Below, in pieces: positions 26,517 through 35,331 of a stretch of 64,000 bases of DNA (position 1 is its first letter; each line of letters starts with the position of its first letter). The stretch is from Acidimicrobiaceae bacterium (GTDB taxonomy: Bacteria; Actinomycetota; Acidimicrobiia; Acidimicrobiales; Poriferisodalaceae): the NCBI GenBank assembly GCA_026713105.1, contig JAPOPC010000013.1, positions 60,097-124,096 of the forward strand, given 5' to 3'. The notes beneath the pieces are model-generated. The model saw nothing but the letters and a program-made list of their open reading frames with translations. It was not told the origin of the DNA and made no database searches. The position numbers and the translations under genes were made by a program.

Positions 26517-27602
26517 TCACTCGGCCTCGCCGTATTCGGCTTCGACCCAGCCCAGCACGATTCGTCGGAAGAGCAGGCCGGCCTTGTCGCCCCCGATCAC
26601 TAGCTCCTGGTAGTCGAAATTGTCGTTGTCCAGCACCTTTTGCATGTGGTCGACGGCCCACGCGTCTTCGTCGAACCCATGCTTGATGGCCGGGGCCATG
26701 AACTCGTAGTAGGCGTCGTTGTCCACTCCAAAATCGTTGGAGATCGACCACCAGTAGTGGGTGGTCGTGCTCGACTCGGGAGTGACGTAGTGCATGATGT
26801 ACTGGCTGAAGATCTCGCGGTCTTCCGCGTCGGGATCACCTACCTTGATCGGGGCGTAGCCCTTGAACACCCCCGGCGAGATTGCGAGCCCGCCGTCCCA
26901 GCGCTCGGCGGGGCGCCCCGCTATTCGTTCTTGGATGTCGGGCGGCAGGGCACCAGTTGCGCGTGCGGGGTTGTTGTCGACGCGGTAGCAGCTCACGCCC
27001 TCGGGTGTCTCCTCGACGGTGGTCGGCAGCTCGAGGAACGAGTCATCGAATCCGAAGGAGTCCCGATGCAGGTAGGAGAAATGCGTCAAGTCGTTCAGAT
27101 TCTCCTGCATCAGCAGGTAGCTGCCCTCGAGGTGGTGGCTGTTGTGGAACGTCCGGTATCCGGGATCGGCGAGGAAGGGAAGGTCGGGAAGTCGCGAGAA
27201 GTCGGGCTCGTCTTGGTCACCCATCCAGATGAACACGAATGGACCCTGCTCCACGGTCGGGTAGGTGCGGAGCTTGCGATCGGGGCAGCGCTGCTGGCTG
27301 GGGATGCGGACGATCGTCCCCTCGGGGTTGTAGCGGATGCCGTGGTAATGGCACACCAGCTCGTCACCCTCTAGGTAGCCCTCGGCGAGGGGGAAGGAGC
27401 GGTGCAGGCACCGGTTCTGTGCTGCAACCAAGCGCCCATCGAGCGTGCGGTAGAACACGATCGAACGCTCGAGCAGGGTTCTCGCCTTGGGCGTACGGTC
27501 GAATTCTTCGCAGAGCCCCGCGACGTACCAGTGGTCGTAGAGGAGAGGGAGTCGCACGTAGTCGCGTACGTTTCGAATGCTGTCGGCAAACTGACTCATC
27601 AT
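26517..27602 (-). CDS. Rieske oxygenase, vanillate-demethylase type
   Basis: A 361-residue VanA-like oxygenase that would demethylate or hydroxylate an aromatic or cyclic substrate. Rieske motif NRCLHRSFPLAEG and LVCHYHGIRY; mononuclear iron motif NDLTHFSYLHRD. Length is normal for the VanA/dicamba monooxygenase group. The start is the first of two consecutive ATGs. First gene of the minus-strand operon 27602-24459; the reductase partner is not nearby. Promoter region is 27603-27695. Confidence 0.9.
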   Translation of the reverse strand: MMSQFADSIRNVRDYVRLPLLYDHWYVAGLCEEFDRTPKARTLLERSIVFYRTLDGRLVAAQNRCLHRSFPLAEGYLEGDELVCHYHGIRYNPEGTIVRIPSQQRCPDRKLRTYPTVEQGPFVFIWMGDQDEPDFSRLPDLPFLADPGYRTFHNSHHLEGSYLLMQENLNDLTHFSYLHRDSFGFDDSFLELPTTVEETPEGVSCYRVDNNPARATGALPPDIQERIAGRPAERWDGGLAISPGVFKGYAPIKVGDPDAEDREIFSQYIMHYVTPESSTTTHYWWSISNDFGVDNDAYYEFMAPAIKHGFDEDAWAVDHMQKVLDNDNFDYQELVIGGDKAGLLFRRIVLGWVEAEYGEAE

Positions 27603-27695
27603 TCACCAGCTTTCGGGTCGGATGATGCGATTATTTCGTCATCATGGATAAATCTCGATAATCTACGCTTATGACGCAACAGGAGACCCCGTGAA
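27603..27695. promoter_or_regulatory. AT-rich control region upstream of the module 1 Rieske operon
   Basis: A low-GC stretch with an inverted repeat GATTAT (27629-27634) and ATAATC (27658-27663). It also contains an ATTTCG half-site like that of the palindrome at 53129 and 58543. A seven-codon frame MTQQETP at 27671 may be the surviving start of the lost GntR gene whose tail follows. Confidence 0.35.
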
Positions 27696-27848
27696 GCTTC
27701 TTGCTATCAGACACTGCGCGCCTCTATCGACCGAGCGTGCGCGTTGCTGCGCGAGCACCTTCAGACCACGGCCGACCTCCTGAGGCAACGAGGTCTCGCC
27801 GAGGGGTTCCTCGGGGAGCCGATGAACGAAACTCCGCTCGCCGTCTGA
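27696..27848 (+). pseudogene. GntR/FCD regulator, C-terminal remnant
   Basis: The frame ending at TGA 27846-27848 reads ACALLREHLQTTADLLRQRG then LAEGFLGEP. It matches the end of the intact GntR regulator at 58631 (ACKLLEEHLNLTARLLLERG, LQEGFLEDS) residue for residue over about 30 positions. The DNA-binding domain and most of the FCD domain are gone. The position, upstream of and divergent to the module 1 operon, is the same as that of the intact regulator in module 2. Confidence 0.75.
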
Positions 27849-27863
27849 AAGAAGCCCTGCCCG

Positions 27864-28655
27864 ATGTCTTCCCTCACTCCCGAGATCGGGCGCGAACTCG
27901 ATCGTCTCGTCGTCGGCTTCCAGGCCATCGCCCTGCCCCGGTGGCGCGCCACCATGGCGGAGCTCGGCGACCCGCTCCCGGCGTATCTCGCACCGGCCAC
28001 CGGACACCTCGCCGAAGTCTTCTTCGAGGGCCGCTGGCGGCCCGAGCTCACTCGGCTGCGCCACCGATACCTCGACGACTTCGTCATCGACGGCACGAAC
28101 GACAAGCTCGCGAACGAGCCGTGGCTCGACGATGACTGGAAACCGGTCGGGGCGTTCCGCGAGGCGCTCCTGGGCAACCTCCGGACTCGAGCCGAGCTCG
28201 CGGCCGAGACCTGGGGAACCTCTGGCTTCGGGGTGGCGCGAGACGGCGCTGCCCAGAGCTTCTCCGCTGCGACCTCACCGCTGTGTGCGCTCTACCAACC
28301 GGTGCCGCTGCCGTCCGACCAGGCCCAGGAGCTTCATCACCTGCTCACCTATGCGCGCTACGTGCGCACCGATGCGCACGCGGCGGCGTGGGAGGAATCC
28401 GGTCTGACCGGTTTCGACATGGTCGCGCTCGAGGAGTCCGAGCGGGGCCTGGAGCTCAAGTCGCTGCCGCCGACGCTGGTGGAGCGTGGTTGGCTCGACG
28501 ACGGCGGCGCGATGACCCCCGAAGGCATCGCCGGGCGAGCTGCGATCGAAGATCGCACCAACGAACTGCACAGTGTTCCGCTCGGTGCCGTCGAGGATCT
28601 CGATGCGTTCCTGGACGCCCTGCGAGCGCTCGCAACCCCGGTCGAGACCCGGTAG
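27864..28655 (+). CDS. SCO6745-family helical protein
   Basis: A 263-residue protein resembling the actinobacterial SCO6745 family. It has a winged-helix-like C-terminal part (WLDDGGAMTPEGIAGRAAIE, then DRTNELHSVP) preceded by a helical domain with SGLTGFDMVALEESERGLEL. Function of the family is not settled; DNA binding is possible because the C-terminal part resembles MarR-type wings. It starts 16 bases after the GntR remnant and converges on the VOC dioxygenase. Confidence 0.55.
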   Translation: MSSLTPEIGRELDRLVVGFQAIALPRWRATMAELGDPLPAYLAPATGHLAEVFFEGRWRPELTRLRHRYLDDFVIDGTNDKLANEPWLDDDWKPVGAFREALLGNLRTRAELAAETWGTSGFGVARDGAAQSFSAATSPLCALYQPVPLPSDQAQELHHLLTYARYVRTDAHAAAWEESGLTGFDMVALEESERGLELKSLPPTLVERGWLDDGGAMTPEGIAGRAAIEDRTNELHSVPLGAVEDLDAFLDALRALATPVETR

Positions 28656-28686
28656 CCAGGCGAGTACGGGTTGGCGACGGGCCGTC

Positions 28687-29607
28687 TCAGTTCGCCATCA
28701 TGGATTCGATGATCTCGCCGATGTCGGTCGGTCTGAGCGCGTCGGGCGTGGGCGGGCCCCAGATGTAGAGGGCCTTGTCGGGCTCCCAGTCGCGGGCCAT
28801 CCATTCGGCGTCGTTGACGATCTGGTCGATGTCGGAGAAGTACTCGACGAAGTTGCCGGCAGGGTCCTTGAAATACCAGAACAGGTTGCTGCCGAGGAAG
28901 TGGCGGCCGAGACCCCACGCGTGGCGCTCCAGGTTGTCGGTGAGCAGGTTGCGAGCCGCGTGGCCGATGGCGTCCATGTCGTCCATCTGCCAGGCGAGGT
29001 GATGGATCACTGCGCCGGGAGCCTGGGCGAGGGCGAAGTTGTGATGGTCGGTGGAGGTGCGCCAGAACGCGAGATTGCCCGGCACTCGATCCGAGAGCTT
29101 GGCGCCGATGACGTCACCCAGGAACTTGCCCGTCGCCTCGATGTCGGGCGACGACATTGCGATGTGGCCGAGTTTGCGCGGTCGGGGCGTGGCTTCGACA
29201 AACAGTGTGTCGGGGCGAGCGTTGAGGCGGGGGGAGTCCCCCGCCTGGTTCATCGGTGTCTGCTCGACGGGGTCGAGTTCGACCCGGGACATGACCTTCA
29301 CGCGGATGAGCAGCCCGGTGACCGGTTCGACGATCTCGATCGCGTCGCCGAGGTCGACATAGTCGTGACCGGCGGCGGTCGCGGCGTGACGTATGCGATC
29401 GAGGTCGTCGTCATCGTCACAGCCGAGCGTGGTGTCGACGATCTGCCGCCACTTGCGCTCCACGATCGACAGCTGCGCGCCACCGTGCGTCGAGGAGAAC
29501 GTCGTTCCGGACTCGTCGGCCTTGAGGCCGAAGTCCTCGTAGAAGGGTGTCATCGCTGCGACGTCTGTGACGCCGAGGGTGATTCCGTGCATTCCGTGCA
29601 GAGCCAT
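28687..29607 (-). CDS. extradiol-type VOC ring-cleavage dioxygenase
   Basis: A 306-residue two-domain vicinal-oxygen-chelate protein of the catechol 2,3-/biphenyl-diol dioxygenase type. The N-terminal module starts GMHGITLGVTDVAAMTPFYE. The C-terminal module carries the three metal ligands: His in LGHIAMSSPD, His in VIHHLAWQMDD and Glu in FVEYFSD, plus the second-shell His in TDHHNFAL. It would cleave a catechol next to its hydroxyls using Fe(II). The ATG at 29607 is chosen because the VOC fold starts there. It is divergent from the solute-binding protein gene. Confidence 0.8.
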   Translation of the reverse strand: MALHGMHGITLGVTDVAAMTPFYEDFGLKADESGTTFSSTHGGAQLSIVERKWRQIVDTTLGCDDDDDLDRIRHAATAAGHDYVDLGDAIEIVEPVTGLLIRVKVMSRVELDPVEQTPMNQAGDSPRLNARPDTLFVEATPRPRKLGHIAMSSPDIEATGKFLGDVIGAKLSDRVPGNLAFWRTSTDHHNFALAQAPGAVIHHLAWQMDDMDAIGHAARNLLTDNLERHAWGLGRHFLGSNLFWYFKDPAGNFVEYFSDIDQIVNDAEWMARDWEPDKALYIWGPPTPDALRPTDIGEIIESMMAN

Positions 29608-29817
29608 GGGGATCTCGTTTTCTGCCGGAACCGGTCTCGGCCGGCGATGTTCGCAACCGTAGCAATAATTTCGCAAAACAACAGCAGTAGCGAATATGAT
29701 AGCTTCGCGTCACTCTGGCTTCGAGCTGCCGAAGCAGCACTGAGGCCGATGCAGGCGATGAACACCAGACCGACATCCGGAAGATGATCTGAAAAGCGAT
29801 CCAAATGAGGGGGAGTA

Positions 29818-31482
29818 ATGCGCGTACCTAAGTGGTTGGCACTCGTCTTGGTGCTGGCATTGTTCGCCGCCGCCTGCGGCGGCGATGACGACGGCTCGAG
29901 CGAAGACGGTTCCGGCAGCAGTCCGTCGACGACCGCCGCCGACAGCTCGGACGCCGACAGTTCGGACGACGACAGCTCGGACAGCGACTCGGCATCGAGT
30001 GGCGACGAAGTCTCCGACGACGCCGGCGCTGATGACGGCACCGGCGAGGACGCTGCGCCTGCCGGTCCGAGCGGTGAACTCCGCTACGGCACACCGCTGG
30101 CTGCTGCGACTTTCGATCCCCATCTCGAGAACCGTGATTTCGGCATGCTGTTCTACTCGCCGATCTACGACGGTTTGGTGAACGAGTTGCCCGACAACTC
30201 GCTCGTGCCCGGCTTGGCCACCGAGTGGGAGATCTCCCCGACCGAGGCCCGATTCACCCTGCGTGAAGGGGTGACCTTCCACGACGGGACACCGTTCGAT
30301 GCCGATGCCGTGAAGTGGAATATCGAGAAGGCCAAGGCGACACCCGGCGCGACGGGAGCGCTGCTGCTCGGCATCGAGAGTGTCGAGGTCGTGTCGCCCA
30401 CGGAGGTCGTGTTCAACATGACCGGCCCCGACCGCGACCTCCTGCTCAACTTGGCTCGCTTCCCCGGGCTCATGATGAGTCCCAACGTGGATCCCGAAGC
30501 CACCGCGGCAGGAAGCGTCAGCGCAGGCACCGGCCCCTACCAGCTCGTCTCACGGAACGAGAGCGAGATCGTGATGGAGGTCAACCCCAACTCCTGGAGC
30601 CCCGAGGATCAGGGTGTCGAGCGGATCACATTCATCCAGATCACCGATGATGAAGCCCGCTTCAACGCGCTCGTCACCGGCGAAGTCGACGTCGCTCCTG
30701 TCCGGGTCTTCCAGATTCAGGACACGTTGGCTGCTGGGTACGAGGTCGCGCATCTCGCCAACAACCACTCGATACTGCACTTCCATGACATCGCCGGCAA
30801 TCTCGTCCCCGAATTCGCCGACGTGCGAGTCCGACAGGCGATCGCCCATCTCATCAACCGAGAGGGCTGGGGTGCGTCGGTGACCCGCGGCATTGGCCAG
30901 CCGGCGAACCAAGTATTCCCCGAGGGTTCGCCATGGCACATCGATGGCTACGAGGGCTTCCCGTACGATCCGCAGCGGGCTGCCGAGTTGCTCGCAGAGG
31001 CCGGGGTCACCGACCTCACGTTCGAGGTGCCGAGTTGGGGCATCTTCAACGTCATGCATCAAGCCGCATCTGCGATGCTCGCAGAGGGTGGCGTCACGAT
31101 GAACATTCGCGACGTGCCTCCCGGAGCGAACATCTCTGAGGTCGCCTCCCAGCAGGTGGGTGCATCGCTGACGTTCGTCTCCACCATCCACGCTGACCAG
31201 ACGTTCGGCATCTTCCTCTCGCCTCCGACGATCTGGAACCCATGGAATGTCCCGGTTCCGTCGGTCCTCGGCCCCTACCAGCAGGCCGTGGGTGCCGCCA
31301 CGGACTCCGAAGCCGACGCGGCCTATCGTGCGATGCTCCAAGAGGCGTACGACCTTGCGTGGATCGTTCCGATCTACCAGAACGAGAACTCGATGGGGTA
31401 CAACGCCGACAAGTTCGACATCGAGCTGTGGGAGAACGTCACCATCGGCATGGGCATCCGCGGCCTCAGGGTGAACTCGTAG
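29818..31482 (+). CDS. ABC transporter solute-binding lipoprotein (family 5, oligopeptide type)
   Basis: A 554-residue exported lipoprotein. The signal peptide LALVLVLALFAAACGG has a lipobox with Cys20. Residues about 21-85 are a flexible Asp/Ser-rich tether. From residue 88 the SBP_bac_5 fold follows: TPLAAATFDPHLENRD, LVPGLATEWEISP, FTLREGVTFHDGTPFDADAV, RVRQAIAHLINREGW. It delivers a peptide-like or other small solute to a Dpp/Opp membrane complex. No permease is adjacent; the only one in the window is at 59521-63226, which has lost its own binding protein. RBS GAGGGGGAG. Confidence 0.92.
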   Translation: MRVPKWLALVLVLALFAAACGGDDDGSSEDGSGSSPSTTAADSSDADSSDDDSSDSDSASSGDEVSDDAGADDGTGEDAAPAGPSGELRYGTPLAAATFDPHLENRDFGMLFYSPIYDGLVNELPDNSLVPGLATEWEISPTEARFTLREGVTFHDGTPFDADAVKWNIEKAKATPGATGALLLGIESVEVVSPTEVVFNMTGPDRDLLLNLARFPGLMMSPNVDPEATAAGSVSAGTGPYQLVSRNESEIVMEVNPNSWSPEDQGVERITFIQITDDEARFNALVTGEVDVAPVRVFQIQDTLAAGYEVAHLANNHSILHFHDIAGNLVPEFADVRVRQAIAHLINREGWGASVTRGIGQPANQVFPEGSPWHIDGYEGFPYDPQRAAELLAEAGVTDLTFEVPSWGIFNVMHQAASAMLAEGGVTMNIRDVPPGANISEVASQQVGASLTFVSTIHADQTFGIFLSPPTIWNPWNVPVPSVLGPYQQAVGAATDSEADAAYRAMLQEAYDLAWIVPIYQNENSMGYNADKFDIELWENVTIGMGIRGLRVNS

Positions 31483-31495
31483 CCGTCAGATCGGT

Positions 31496-32674
31496 TCAGA
31501 TCAGCGCGATCTGGACGGGCTGATCGAGCAGGAGCCGGCCGTAGTCGGCGTAGCGCAGCTCACGGTCGAAGATGACGTGATTGGAGCCGGCGGTGATGTC
31601 ACGCAGGGCCCGCTGGATCGGGCTCTCGAGGCGGGCGCCGCTGGCACCGGTCACCGAGCTGATGTCCTGCACGGCGTCGCGGCACATGAACACGGCGTGC
31701 GTCAGCCGGGACAACCACCCGCTGCGGGTCTCAATGGTCGCATCATTGCGTTGAGCCATGACCTCGGCGAGAACGTCTCGGAAGATGAGCTCGGCCGCGT
31801 CGATGGTGAGGGCGGCTCGCGCGACGACCGATGGCTTGCCGAGCGTGCGCTCGCGTCCCCCGACGCTGATGTGACCGGAGGCGATCTTGGCCTTGGTCTG
31901 GGTCTGGTACTCCTCGAGCGCCATCTGGGCCGCGCCGAGCATGGGCAGTCCCGCTGCGAAGCCGAGCACGGGAATGAGGGGGGTGCGGTAGAGGTCGCCG
32001 GGGTGGAGGCGGCGGGACTCGCCACTGGCGTTGATGAGGTCGACCATCGAGACAACCCGCTCGTCAGGTACGAAGACATCGTCGATTCGGATGTCCCACG
32101 ACCCTGTGCCGCACAGTCCGACTACGTGCCAGGTGTCGATCGCCTCGACTTCGGCTCGTGGCAGCGCAAAGAACATTGGGACCGGCGGTCCGTCTTCGCT
32201 GCGTTCCAGCGCGCCGGCCAGGACCCAGTCTCCGTGGACGATGCCGGTGCCCCATTGCCACTGGCCCGCGAGCAGGTAGCCGCCGTCCACCTTGGTGGCA
32301 CTGCCGGCCCCGAAGTTCAGTGTGGCCGGTGCGAGGACGTAGTTGCGATCGGCGAAGAGTTCGGTTTGGAAGCTCTCGGGGTAGCCGCAGAGCCAGAAGT
32401 TGTGCTCGATGTAGAAGGTGAGGAGCCAACCCATCGAGGCGTCCGCTCGCGAGAGCGTGAGCGACACCTCGAAGTAGGTGTCGAGATCGGCCTCGTGGCC
32501 GCCATAGACCTTCGGCGTCATCAGCGCAAACAGGCCGCTGCGGCGTACGGCGTCGATTACCTCGTCGAGCGGACGGCGAGCGAGCTCAGACTCACGGGCC
32601 TTCTCACGCAGGAGCGGCACGAGCCCCTCGGCCGCTGCGATCAGCTCGGCTGAATCCATCACGGCGTACGACAA
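31496..32674 (-). CDS. group D flavin-dependent monooxygenase (HsaA/HpaB-like)
   Basis: A 392-residue acyl-CoA-dehydrogenase-fold protein of the type that hydroxylates phenols with FMNH2/FADH2 from a partner reductase. It has ALMTPKVYGGHEADLDTYFE, SLTLSRADASMGWLLTFYIE, LAGQWQWGTGIVHGDWVLAG, GLCGTGSWDIRIDDVFVPDE and a C-terminal helix bundle with DITAGSNHVIFDRELRYADY. It lacks the acyl-CoA dehydrogenase C-terminal GTxEIQR motif. It is a paralog of the gene at 57300. The TTG start at 32674 has GGAG seven bases upstream; ATG 32659 is the alternative. Confidence 0.82.
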   Translation of the reverse strand: MSYAVMDSAELIAAAEGLVPLLREKARESELARRPLDEVIDAVRRSGLFALMTPKVYGGHEADLDTYFEVSLTLSRADASMGWLLTFYIEHNFWLCGYPESFQTELFADRNYVLAPATLNFGAGSATKVDGGYLLAGQWQWGTGIVHGDWVLAGALERSEDGPPVPMFFALPRAEVEAIDTWHVVGLCGTGSWDIRIDDVFVPDERVVSMVDLINASGESRRLHPGDLYRTPLIPVLGFAAGLPMLGAAQMALEEYQTQTKAKIASGHISVGGRERTLGKPSVVARAALTIDAAELIFRDVLAEVMAQRNDATIETRSGWLSRLTHAVFMCRDAVQDISSVTGASGARLESPIQRALRDITAGSNHVIFDRELRYADYGRLLLDQPVQIALI

Positions 32675-32744
32675 TACGGTGCTCCGATTCTCAGCCGCCC
32701 GCAGTCGTTGATGTGGCGATCGATCATGCTGCTCGCGAGCTGGT

Positions 32745-33980
32745 TCACACCGCTACTGGGTAGGAGAGGAAACCCCTGTGGCGAGCGCGGGGTCGGCGCA
32801 CGGGCTGGGCTGCGGGGCGCAGGTCTCCGAAGCGAACAAGGCGCTGAAGGGCGACGCGGGCTTCCAGTCGAGCCAGCGCTGCTCCCAGGCAGAGGTGCGG
32901 CCCGTGTCCGAATGCGAGGTGAGGGTTGGGATTGCGAGTGATGTCGAAGCGATCCGGCTCTTGCCAGGCAGCGGCGTCGCGGTTCGCTGCGCCGTTGGAC
33001 ACCCACACGAACGTGTTCGCCGGCACGGTCGTGTCCCGCAAGGTGACGTCTTCGAGCGCCAGGCGTCCGCCGATCTGGTTGGGACTGTCGAAGCGGAGCA
33101 TCTCCTCGACTGCCGAGGGCACCAGATCGGGGCGCTCGCGCAGCAGCTCGAGCTGATCGGGATGGCGGAACAGTGCGTCCATGCCGCTACCGATGAGGTT
33201 CGAGGTGGTCTCGTGTCCGGCGTTCAGCAGGAATGCGGCGTTGTGCAACAACTCCACTTCGGTGAGGGCTTGACCGTCCTCCTCGGCGCTGACGAGGATC
33301 GACATCAGGTCGTCGCCCGGTTCGCGGCGGCGCCGGTCTGCGAGCTCTCCGAGGTAGCCCTTGAAGTCGTCGACCGCGGCATTGGCCCGATCGATGACCT
33401 CCTGGGAGGGGTTCGGCTCCAGCGACGCAGTCACCGACGCTCCCCAGGTCTTGAATCGCTCACGGTCGTCGGTCGGGACGCCGAGCATCTGCCCGATCAC
33501 GGTGAGGGGCAGGAGATAGGCGAAGTCGCCGATGAGGTCCATCTTGCCGTCGACGAGGGCGTCGGAGAGCAGCTCGTCGACGGCTCGCTCGACCTTCGGC
33601 TCCCATGACGCCAGCGCTCGCGTCCGGAAGGCGTGCGCGACCAGGCCCCGCACGCGCGGATGGTCGGGCGGGTCGAGGAACACCATCACGTTGGCATGGT
33701 GCTCGTAGATCGGAGCGTCGGGCCCGAACACGCCGCTCAAGGGGGCCTTCTTGTCCGAGCTCATCGCCCGTCCGTTGAGCACGGCCGCCACTTCGTCGTA
33801 GCAGGTCACGAAGAAGCTGCCGTCGCTGTTGCGGTGGATGGGCGACTCGGAGCGCAGGCGCGCGTAGGTCGGGAACGGGTAGTCGAGGAAGCGGGCGTCG
33901 AGGTCGTTCAAATCGAAGCTCGCGGGGTCTGCGGCCCACTGGGGGTACTCGCCCAGGTCGTGATGGTTCAGCACGGTCAT
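32745..33980 (-). CDS. cytochrome P450
   Basis: A 411-residue bacterial P450. I-helix LLNAGHETTSNLIG, ExxR in VEEMLRFDSPNQI, heme loop FGHGPHLCLGAALARLEARV. The N-terminal region PDAPIYEHHANVMVFLDPPD and the C-helix DHPRVRGLVAHAF are typical of CYP107/CYP125-like soluble enzymes. The ATG at 33980 overlaps the stop of the second P450 by four bases (ATGA), which excludes the long upstream frame extension. Electron-transfer partners are not adjacent. Confidence 0.9.
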   Translation of the reverse strand: MTVLNHHDLGEYPQWAADPASFDLNDLDARFLDYPFPTYARLRSESPIHRNSDGSFFVTCYDEVAAVLNGRAMSSDKKAPLSGVFGPDAPIYEHHANVMVFLDPPDHPRVRGLVAHAFRTRALASWEPKVERAVDELLSDALVDGKMDLIGDFAYLLPLTVIGQMLGVPTDDRERFKTWGASVTASLEPNPSQEVIDRANAAVDDFKGYLGELADRRRREPGDDLMSILVSAEEDGQALTEVELLHNAAFLLNAGHETTSNLIGSGMDALFRHPDQLELLRERPDLVPSAVEEMLRFDSPNQIGGRLALEDVTLRDTTVPANTFVWVSNGAANRDAAAWQEPDRFDITRNPNPHLAFGHGPHLCLGAALARLEARVALQRLVRFGDLRPAAQPVRRPRARHRGFLSYPVAV

Positions 33981-35209
33981 GGGTTGTCCTGCCGGTTGCG
34001 GGTGAGCCAGAGCTGTCGGGGGCCGCGGAACGAGATGATCGGCGGGTAGTCGAGCTGTTGGTCGGCCAGATGAAGGTCGGGTGCCCGTCGAGTGACCTCC
34101 TCGAAAGCGACGCAGGCCTCGAGGCGGGCCAGCGGGGCTCCGAGGCAGTAGTGAATGCCCTTGCCGAACGAGAGATGGCGGCGTGCGCCTGTGCGGTGGA
34201 TGTCGAAGCGGTCCGGGTCGTCGAACTCGGCAGCGTCGCGGTTGGACGAGCCGAGCAGCACCAGCACTCTGGCCCCCTCGGGGATCACGGCTCCCTCGCC
34301 GAGGTCGATGTCGGTGCGTGCCTTCCGCCGCCACGCGTTGACGCTGGAGTCGAACCGGAGGGCTTCCTCGACAGCGTTGGGGATCAGCGACGGGTCGGCA
34401 CAGATCTCAGTCCACTGGTCGGGGTGCTCTGCCAGGAGTCGCATCGCATTGGCCAACAGGTTGGTGGTGGTCTCATGGCCGGCGATCCCGAGCCCCATGA
34501 CCACGCTGGTGATCTCGGTCTCGCTGATCGCCTCGTGGTCGGCGTCGCGGATGTCGAGCAGGGCGGAGGTGAAGTCGTCGGCCCGCTCGACCTTGCGCCG
34601 CTGCACGTGCTCCGAGCAGTACTGCCACAGTGCCGCCATGTTCTGCGCCACGCGCAGCTGCTCGCTCTCGTCAGGGTGTCCGAACATGATGGTCAGCCGG
34701 TCTCCGCCCCACCCCTTGACCATGTCGGCGTCTTCGCGGGGGAAGCCCACCAGCTCGAAGATCACGTTGATCGGCAGCGGATAGGCCAGGCCGGCGACCC
34801 AGTCGAACCGCTCCTCGGCCAGCATGTCGTCGAGCAGGCTCGTGGTGATCTCACGGATGACCGGCTCGAGGTTCGCGACCCGGCGGGTCGAGAACGCGGT
34901 CATGTTGTGCCGGCGAATCCGGGCGTGCTCGGGCGGGTCCAGATTCGTCATAACCGGCGTGTAGCCGAACCCCTCTGCGAGGACCTTGCCGGCCTCGGGG
35001 CAGAACGGCAGCAGCGGATCCTGGGAGTTCGACGCCGAGAACTGCTCGGTGTCCGACATCACCATGGACGCGTCCCGATAGCGGGTGACCACCCACATGT
35101 CGAGTTCGTCGCTGTAGAAGGCCGGGGTCTCCTCACGCACCGAGGCGAAGGTCGGGTACGGATCGGCGAGGTATTCCGCCGAGAACGGATGAAACGGACA
35201 CGTCGACAT
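33977..35209 (-). CDS. cytochrome P450
   Basis: A 410-residue P450. I-helix GLGIAGHETTTNLLANAM, ExxR in VEEALRFDSSVNAW, heme loop FGKGIHYCLGAPLARLEACV, and NLDPPEHARIRRHNMTAFS. The ATG at 35209 (MSTCPFHPFSAEYL) is preceded by a GAGGGGGAG-like sequence and by an untranslated leader; the frame extension to 35533 has no P450 similarity. It is translationally coupled to the following P450, so the two may act on successive positions of one substrate. Confidence 0.9.
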   Translation of the reverse strand: MSTCPFHPFSAEYLADPYPTFASVREETPAFYSDELDMWVVTRYRDASMVMSDTEQFSASNSQDPLLPFCPEAGKVLAEGFGYTPVMTNLDPPEHARIRRHNMTAFSTRRVANLEPVIREITTSLLDDMLAEERFDWVAGLAYPLPINVIFELVGFPREDADMVKGWGGDRLTIMFGHPDESEQLRVAQNMAALWQYCSEHVQRRKVERADDFTSALLDIRDADHEAISETEITSVVMGLGIAGHETTTNLLANAMRLLAEHPDQWTEICADPSLIPNAVEEALRFDSSVNAWRRKARTDIDLGEGAVIPEGARVLVLLGSSNRDAAEFDDPDRFDIHRTGARRHLSFGKGIHYCLGAPLARLEACVAFEEVTRRAPDLHLADQQLDYPPIISFRGPRQLWLTRNRQDNP

Positions 35210-35331
35210 CACTGGCTCCCCCTCGCAAACGTTAGGCGCGTCTCCACATTGCGAGTTGAGCGAGCGTTCAATGCTGGCGAAACGCGTGGTCCGGCCGCCG
35301 CAGGCGCTGGGAGTGCAACTGCCGGTACCCC

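Noticed and set aside
31496..32674. Annotation as an acyl-CoA dehydrogenase.
   Set aside because: The fold is shared, but the GTxEIQR tail is absent and the motifs and neighbours match HsaA/HpaB-type hydroxylases better.
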